From Paracoccaceae bacterium (lineage in GTDB: Bacteria > Pseudomonadota > Alphaproteobacteria > Rhodobacterales > Rhodobacteraceae), in the NCBI GenBank assembly GCA_023263735.1, contig JALQUQ010000002.1, positions 1 to 26,731 on the forward strand: a stretch of DNA of 26,731 nucleotides, written 5' to 3'. Below, one piece after another: positions 22,357-26,731 of the stretch. A program made the position numbers and the translations under genes. The notes under the pieces were generated by a model. It was not told the DNA's origin, did no database searches, and saw only the letters and a list, made by a program, of their open reading frames with translations. The first letter of the stretch is position 1. Each line of letters opens with the position of its first letter.

Positions 22357-23435
22357 TTCGCGCGGGCTCCTGCTTTCTGGCGCATAAGTTCGGCAAAGCG
22401 CATCGCTGCGGCAACGGCCTTGAAATGCTCTTTTATGATGGGACTTCCGACCGGGATTGCGGCGTAAATTGCGCGGGCCGTGGGTGGGTTGGAGTGAATC
22501 GGAATACCCTGCCGTTTGGCGACGTCGCGAATGTGCAGGGCAATATCATCAACCCCCTTGGCAAGGACCACCGGCGGCAAGGGCGAGCCCCGATGCCAGG
22601 CCAGCGCCACCGCATAGTGGGTTGGGTTCACGATGACGACACTCGCCTTCGCAACTTCTGCCGCAAGTTGGTTCATCGCGATTTCTTGGGCGCGCTGCTT
22701 TCGCTCCGCCTTTGCATGGGGGTCGCCGTCGCTTTCCTTATGCTCATCTTGCACCTCCTTGCGGGACATTCGGTTGCGCTTTTGGCGAGCATGGTTTTGC
22801 CACAAGAGATCGACCATCCCGATCCCGAACAACAGCACAATGATGATGGCGGTGAACTGGGCCAACAGTCGGGCCAAGAGCATCAGGGCAATTCGAGGCT
22901 CCATCGCGGCGGTTGCCAGAATCTCGTCCATTCGCCCCTGTAGGAACCATGCCAGAAAGCCAGCGATGAGCAAAAGTTTGGTCAGACTCTTCCCGAACTC
23001 AAACAACCCATCTGCGCCGAACTTCTGCTTTGCCATCTCGAATGGGGAAATGCGGGAGAGTTTCGGGTTCAACTTGTCAGGGGCAAAGACAATCGCCCTT
23101 TGCGCGATCAAGGTGAGCAGGGCAAGCGAGCCGGGCAGAGCAATCACGACAAGCAAGTAAAGCAAGGTTGGCCCGAGCACGGTGGCGAGCACAATCGGTG
23201 CTGATTGAACGAATTCCTTGGAAATGGAAGTGGCATGTGACAGCAGCATCTGCAGACTGGTCAACGCTTGCGACAGCAACGGGCTGCCAAGATTGATCGC
23301 CAAGAGCAGCCCGATCAACACGGTCGCGCCCACCAGATCCATCGACTTCGCGACGTCACCCTGCTTTCGGGCGTCGTCCAGCTTTTTCTGGCTGGCAGCG
23401 TGTTCCTTTTCGCTATCGTCGGTCTGACCGCTCAT
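22353..23435 (-). CDS. flhB: Flagellar export switch protein FlhB
   Basis: The 360-residue protein has an N-terminal charged stretch, four hydrophobic helices (about 32-60, 85-112, 150-168, 183-212), and a cytoplasmic C-terminal domain with the autocleavage motif NPTH at 270-273 (VVIVNPTHYAVAL). Cleavage between N and P is needed to switch export from hook to filament subunits, under FliK control. The segment ISPFEMAKQKFGADGLFEFGKSL is family-typical. It overlaps fliR by 4 nt and the following small gene by 4 nt (both ATGA), so all are coupled. Key residues are intact. Confidence 0.97.
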   Translation of the reverse strand: MSGQTDDSEKEHAASQKKLDDARKQGDVAKSMDLVGATVLIGLLLAINLGSPLLSQALTSLQMLLSHATSISKEFVQSAPIVLATVLGPTLLYLLVVIALPGSLALLTLIAQRAIVFAPDKLNPKLSRISPFEMAKQKFGADGLFEFGKSLTKLLLIAGFLAWFLQGRMDEILATAAMEPRIALMLLARLLAQFTAIIIVLLFGIGMVDLLWQNHARQKRNRMSRKEVQDEHKESDGDPHAKAERKQRAQEIAMNQLAAEVAKASVVIVNPTHYAVALAWHRGSPLPPVVLAKGVDDIALHIRDVAKRQGIPIHSNPPTARAIYAAIPVGSPIIKEHFKAVAAAMRFAELMRQKAGARAK

Positions 23436-24208
23436 CGGCCGAGACTTTCGAAGACAGCGTTTGGTTGCATCAAGAGATGGTTCAAGGCATCAAGCCAGAC
23501 CTGCAAAAGCAGCGGGCTCGCCAAAGCCAAGAGAATGAGACTTCCGAGACTGAGCGCTGGCGCCCCGATCAAGGTCACCATCAACTGCGGCATCGCCCGA
23601 TTGATGGCCCCAAGCGCGAGGTTGTAAAGCAGGCCGCCGATCACAAAGGGCATGGCCAGCATGAAAGCCAACTCAAGCGCGCGCGTGCCCTGCGCCGTGA
23701 TCATCTTGGCCAAAAGATTGCTCTGTGTCCACTGGGCGGCTGGCAAAATCTTGTAAGAGATCAAGAGGTACTCGACCAATCGAACGTGCAGGCCCTGTTG
23801 GAGGCCAATCGCCAACCCGCCCAGCACAAAAAGATGCCCGATTGCCGGAAGCGGCTCGGATTGTGTGGGAAACACCTGAGACAAAGACGAGGCATTTGCG
23901 GCAATACTGGCGGCTGTCATCAAGGCCAGAACGATTATTCTGACCATCAGACCCAGAAAAACCCCGATCACCATTTCGGGAATCCAAGCCTGTGCGAGCG
24001 TCACGTTCAGGGGGGCAAGCGCAGGGGTCATTGCGATTGTCAGCAGGACCGCGGCGCCCAGTCGAATGCGCATCGGCACCGATTGGTCGCCAAAGGCTGG
24101 CAGAAACCCGACAGCACAGCCCACCCGCAAAAAGATGACCGAAGCGTCTTTTGCCCAAGGACCAGCCTCGGACAAGGCAGACTGGATAAGGGCCGTAATC
24201 TCGGTCAT
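23432..24208 (-). CDS. fliR: Flagellar export gate protein FliR
   Basis: The 258-residue protein is highly hydrophobic with about six membrane segments. It has the FliR features FLRVGCAVGFLPAFGDQSVPMRIRLG (25-50, in part), EMVIGVFLGLMVRI, and NLALGAINRAMPQLMV with LIGAPALSLGSLILL. FliR joins FliP and FliQ in the conical export gate. Its ATG at 24208 overlaps the flhA stop by 4 nt and its stop overlaps flhB by 4 nt. Length matches the usual 250-265. It sits in the leftward operon although fliQ is in the rightward one. Confidence 0.95.
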   Translation of the reverse strand: MTEITALIQSALSEAGPWAKDASVIFLRVGCAVGFLPAFGDQSVPMRIRLGAAVLLTIAMTPALAPLNVTLAQAWIPEMVIGVFLGLMVRIIVLALMTAASIAANASSLSQVFPTQSEPLPAIGHLFVLGGLAIGLQQGLHVRLVEYLLISYKILPAAQWTQSNLLAKMITAQGTRALELAFMLAMPFVIGGLLYNLALGAINRAMPQLMVTLIGAPALSLGSLILLALASPLLLQVWLDALNHLLMQPNAVFESLGR

Positions 24209-26280
24209 CTCGCAACCAGACCGACGATGGACGGTCGCGCCTCGGTTCCGATTTCTTCATAGCTCAGAACAGGCGCGGTCAGCCCCTTGGCGTGGATGAT
24301 CGTGCGCAGAAAGCGGCGGCGCAGCGCCGGTACGACGACTGCGGCTTGTAATCCCGCCTCGCCCGCCTTGGCGATCTTTTCGGCCAGGTTTGTTGCCAAT
24401 CGGCCAAAAAGATCTGGGGGCAGGGCAATGTCGCGCTGCCCTTTGCCTGCCTCCATTTCATAGTCTTGAAAGGTTTTTTCCCATTCCGGCGCAATCTGAA
24501 TCAGCGGGATCGTCCCATCGCGCCGCTTTAACTCGGCCACAAGCTGAAATCCGATGCGCTGACGAACCAGTTCACAAACCAGTTCCGAGGATGGCAGGCC
24601 CCGACCTTCGGCCACAGCCTCCAAGATCAAGGGGAGGTTTCGGATTGACACGCGTTCGTCAAGCAACAGGCGCAGCACAGAGAGCAAGAGATCCATCGGG
24701 ATCTTTTCTGGGATCATCTCTTCGATCAGACGGCGATTGGCCTCGGCCCTGCCCGGTGCGGAGACATTGGCAAATTCATCAAGGAGTTTGCGCAAGCTGC
24801 GCAACGAGAGCAATCGCGACAAGTTTGACCGGATGGTTTCCAACAGATGGGTCGCCAAAACCTCGGCGGCGGAAACAACGGTCAGGCCGGAAAGGGCGGC
24901 CTCTTCATGATCTTCTTGGGCGATCCAGCGCGCGGGCGTGCCATAAACCGGCTCGGCCACGTCAAGACCCGGCGGCGCATCGACCCCATCTGACAACAGG
25001 ACAAGCGATCGATCGGGGATAAGTTTGTTTGTTACCCGCTCCACCCCTTGGATTTTTATGCGATAGGTCGAGGGGGCAAGGGTCGGTTCATCTGTCAGGC
25101 GAATTTCGGGCAGGATGATCCCATAGGTTGCCGCAATGTGGTTGCGCATGTTGCCAATGCGACCATCGAGCCCGGTCGCAGGGTCGAGGATCATAGCCAC
25201 AAGATCGCTGGCGAATTCTAGGTGAATTTCATCAAAATCAAGGATATCGCCCATCGCCTTTTTCGCGGGCGGAGTTTGGGGCGTGTCCGTCGTAGACTGT
25301 GTCGCGGCAGGCTTTCTTCGGCTGATCCACGCCAAACCACCCAAAGCGAAAGCCCCCGATATGAAGGGCGCAAAGGGCATACCCGGGACCAAGGCAAACA
25401 GGGCCATCAAGACGGCAACGGTTCCCAATGCGCCGGGGTATCGGCCGAGCTGAGCAAAAAAGGAAATGTCGGCCGAGCCTTTTGTGCCCCCCCGCGCCAG
25501 AAGAAGTGCGGCGGCGACCGAAATGACGACCGCCGGAATTTGACTAACCAGACCGTCGCCTACCGTCAGAATGGCATAGGTTTGAAACGCGCGTGCTGCA
25601 TCCATGCCATGAATGAAAATCCCCATGATCAGGCCCATGACAATATTGAGCAGGGTGATCAGAAGGCCGGCAATCGCGTCGCCTTTCACGAATTTCGACG
25701 CACCATCGAGGGAGCCGAAAAAGTTCGTCTCGGCCAATTCACGTTCACGCCGCTCCTTTGCTTCGGCATGGGTGATGGCACCCGCGGCCATGTCGGCATC
25801 GATAGCCAATTGGCGCCCGGGCATTCCATCCAGAGCAAAGCGTGCGCCCACTTCGGCCATGCGGCCCGCACCTTTGGTGATCACCATATAATTCACGATC
25901 AGCAAGACGCAAAAGATCACCAGACCCAGCAGAAGGTTTCCCCCCATGATGAAAGAGGCGAAACCCTGGATCACGGAACCGGCGGCATCGGTGCCGGTGT
26001 GACCCTCTCCAATGATCAGTTTTGTGGACGACACGTTCAACGACAGGCGCAGCATCAACGATGCCAACAGGATCGTGGGGAAGGCCGAGAAATCCAGCGG
26101 GCGTTCGATGAAGAGCGTGATGGTCAACATCAGGATGGCCAGCGCAAAGGAGAGGGCCAACCCCAGATCCAAAATCCACGATGGAACGGGAAGGACCATC
26201 ATCACGATGACGGCCATCAGGGCCAAAGCCAGCAGGATGGTCGGGTGGAAAATGTCCGTTAATGAAACCGAAAACCGCAT
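24205..26280 (-). CDS. flhA: Flagellar export apparatus protein FlhA
   Basis: The 691-residue protein has an N-terminal membrane half with about eight segments, including MLRLSLNVSSTKLIIGEGHTG (the FHIPEP-family signature region at 76-96, quoted as ends), and a cytoplasmic half (from about 330) that forms the nonameric docking ring for chaperone-substrate complexes. The ATG at 26280 is chosen because MRFSVSLTDIFHPTILLALA fits the family start; the frame is open upstream to 26337, but that extension overlaps the preceding gene and has no similarity. It lies 4 nt after the transglycosylase stop and overlaps fliR by 4 nt. Confidence 0.97.
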   Translation of the reverse strand: MRFSVSLTDIFHPTILLALALMAVIVMMVLPVPSWILDLGLALSFALAILMLTITLFIERPLDFSAFPTILLASLMLRLSLNVSSTKLIIGEGHTGTDAAGSVIQGFASFIMGGNLLLGLVIFCVLLIVNYMVITKGAGRMAEVGARFALDGMPGRQLAIDADMAAGAITHAEAKERRERELAETNFFGSLDGASKFVKGDAIAGLLITLLNIVMGLIMGIFIHGMDAARAFQTYAILTVGDGLVSQIPAVVISVAAALLLARGGTKGSADISFFAQLGRYPGALGTVAVLMALFALVPGMPFAPFISGAFALGGLAWISRRKPAATQSTTDTPQTPPAKKAMGDILDFDEIHLEFASDLVAMILDPATGLDGRIGNMRNHIAATYGIILPEIRLTDEPTLAPSTYRIKIQGVERVTNKLIPDRSLVLLSDGVDAPPGLDVAEPVYGTPARWIAQEDHEEAALSGLTVVSAAEVLATHLLETIRSNLSRLLSLRSLRKLLDEFANVSAPGRAEANRRLIEEMIPEKIPMDLLLSVLRLLLDERVSIRNLPLILEAVAEGRGLPSSELVCELVRQRIGFQLVAELKRRDGTIPLIQIAPEWEKTFQDYEMEAGKGQRDIALPPDLFGRLATNLAEKIAKAGEAGLQAAVVVPALRRRFLRTIIHAKGLTAPVLSYEEIGTEARPSIVGLVAR

Positions 26281-26284
26281 GATC

Positions 26285-26731
26285 TTACCGGAAAAAGGGG
26301 GTCGCAGCCGCATTGTGGACGGGGACGAGTGACCCACGGCCTGCCCCTTTGCCAGCCTGCAAAAGCGGAAATTGGTTTGCCCGGGTTTCGGGGAGTGCTT
26401 GGGGAATCGTTTGGGCGGCGACGCGCGTTTCCAACATCTCTTGCACGCGAGTCAAATACGCTTGGGCCAAGGTCGCGTCTTTGGAATGATAGGCCCCGAC
26501 GGCGTCGCCCCAGTTGCCGTACTGCGCGTAAAGGTCACGAAGATATTCGGCCGCATAAAGCGCGTTTTGACCCGGGTCGAACATCTGGTCGAGACTGGCA
26601 AATGCGTGCCCGTGCCAACGTGTGTTTAGCTGAAAGCAGCCGATATCGGCGCTTGGAGCGCCCAGGTCAAAGAGATTGGCCGTCTCAGAAACTGCCAATT
26701 CGGCCGAAGCAAAATAGTGTGCGCGGCCGTC
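26285..26731 (-). CDS. Lytic transglycosylase SLT-domain protein, 5' part missing
   Basis: The frame is open to the right edge, giving 148 residues of the C-terminal part. It contains SADIGCFQLNTRWHGHAFAS and then LDQMFDPGQNALYAAEYLRDLYAQYGNWGDAVGAYHS (named by ends), the conserved later half of the soluble lytic transglycosylase fold, followed by a low-complexity tail. The catalytic Glu should lie upstream, outside the window. The enzyme probably cuts peptidoglycan to let the rod pass, replacing the muramidase domain missing from the flgJ-like protein. It ends 4 nt before flhA and is presumably in the same operon. The true start is not visible. Confidence 0.87.
   Translation of the reverse strand, partial: DGRAHYFASAELAVSETANLFDLGAPSADIGCFQLNTRWHGHAFASLDQMFDPGQNALYAAEYLRDLYAQYGNWGDAVGAYHSKDATLAQAYLTRVQEMLETRVAAQTIPQALPETRANQFPLLQAGKGAGRGSLVPVHNAAATPFFR

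Noticed and set aside
25222..26262. Plus-strand open frame (346 codons) opposite flhA
   Set aside because: Gln/His/Asp-rich antisense shadow of a certain flhA.

Overview
The window reads as chromosomal DNA from an alphaproteobacterium, most likely of the Rhodobacteraceae (Rhodobacter/roseobacter group). The evidence is the gene order mutM / enoyl-CoA hydratase / rpsT / dnaA / dnaN / recF with ubiE-ubiB divergent from mutM, the pairing of a flagellin gene with the alphaproteobacterial regulators flaF and flbT, a DUF1217 flagellar protein, GC-rich coding DNA with GTG starts, and an intergenic hairpin element that I recall from Rhodobacterales genomes. No genus or species can be named from the sequence alone.

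Layout, left to right. 1-6806 is a leftward (minus-strand) housekeeping block: mutM, enoyl-CoA hydratase, rpsT, dnaA, dnaN, recF and a partial VOC-family gene cut by the left edge. 6894-9176 carries ubiE and ubiB rightward (ubiquinone synthesis). At 9164 the window passes into a flagellar cluster that runs to the right edge. A leftward unit fliK-flgD-(small-molecule kinase) faces a rightward unit flgJ-like, flgN-like, fliC, flaF, flbT, DUF1217. fliI then stands alone on the minus strand, divergent from a tight rightward operon flgB-flgC-fliE-fliQ-flgF-flgG-flgA-flgH-fliL. This meets, stop codon against stop codon, a leftward operon of a lytic transglycosylase (cut by the right edge), flhA, fliR, flhB and an unrecognised 110-residue helical protein. 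The last three junctions of that operon are ATGA overlaps.

Together the genes supply much of a flagellum: export gate (FlhA, FlhB, FliQ, FliR), export ATPase (FliI), rod (FlgB, FlgC, FlgF, FlgG, FliE), P-ring chaperone (FlgA), L-ring (FlgH), hook scaffold and length control (FlgD, FliK), filament (FliC) with its post-transcriptional regulators (FlaF, FlbT), stator-associated FliL, and wall-remodelling or rod-cap functions. FliF, FliG, FliH, FliJ, FliM, FliN, FliP, MotA/B, FlgE, FlgI, FlgK and FlgL are not seen here and are presumably beyond the right edge or elsewhere.

I saw no insertion sequence, prophage, CRISPR array, tRNA or rRNA. The strongest unexplained signals are non-coding. First, the 512-bp gap between rpsT and dnaA holds three terminator-like hairpins on the minus strand and a possible promoter, which together look like a small RNA gene or a dnaA attenuator. 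Second, the fliC leader contains nested inverted repeats. Among proteins, the 110-residue product at the end of the flhA operon is the best candidate for an undescribed flagellar component. I did not find a clearly novel multi-gene system.
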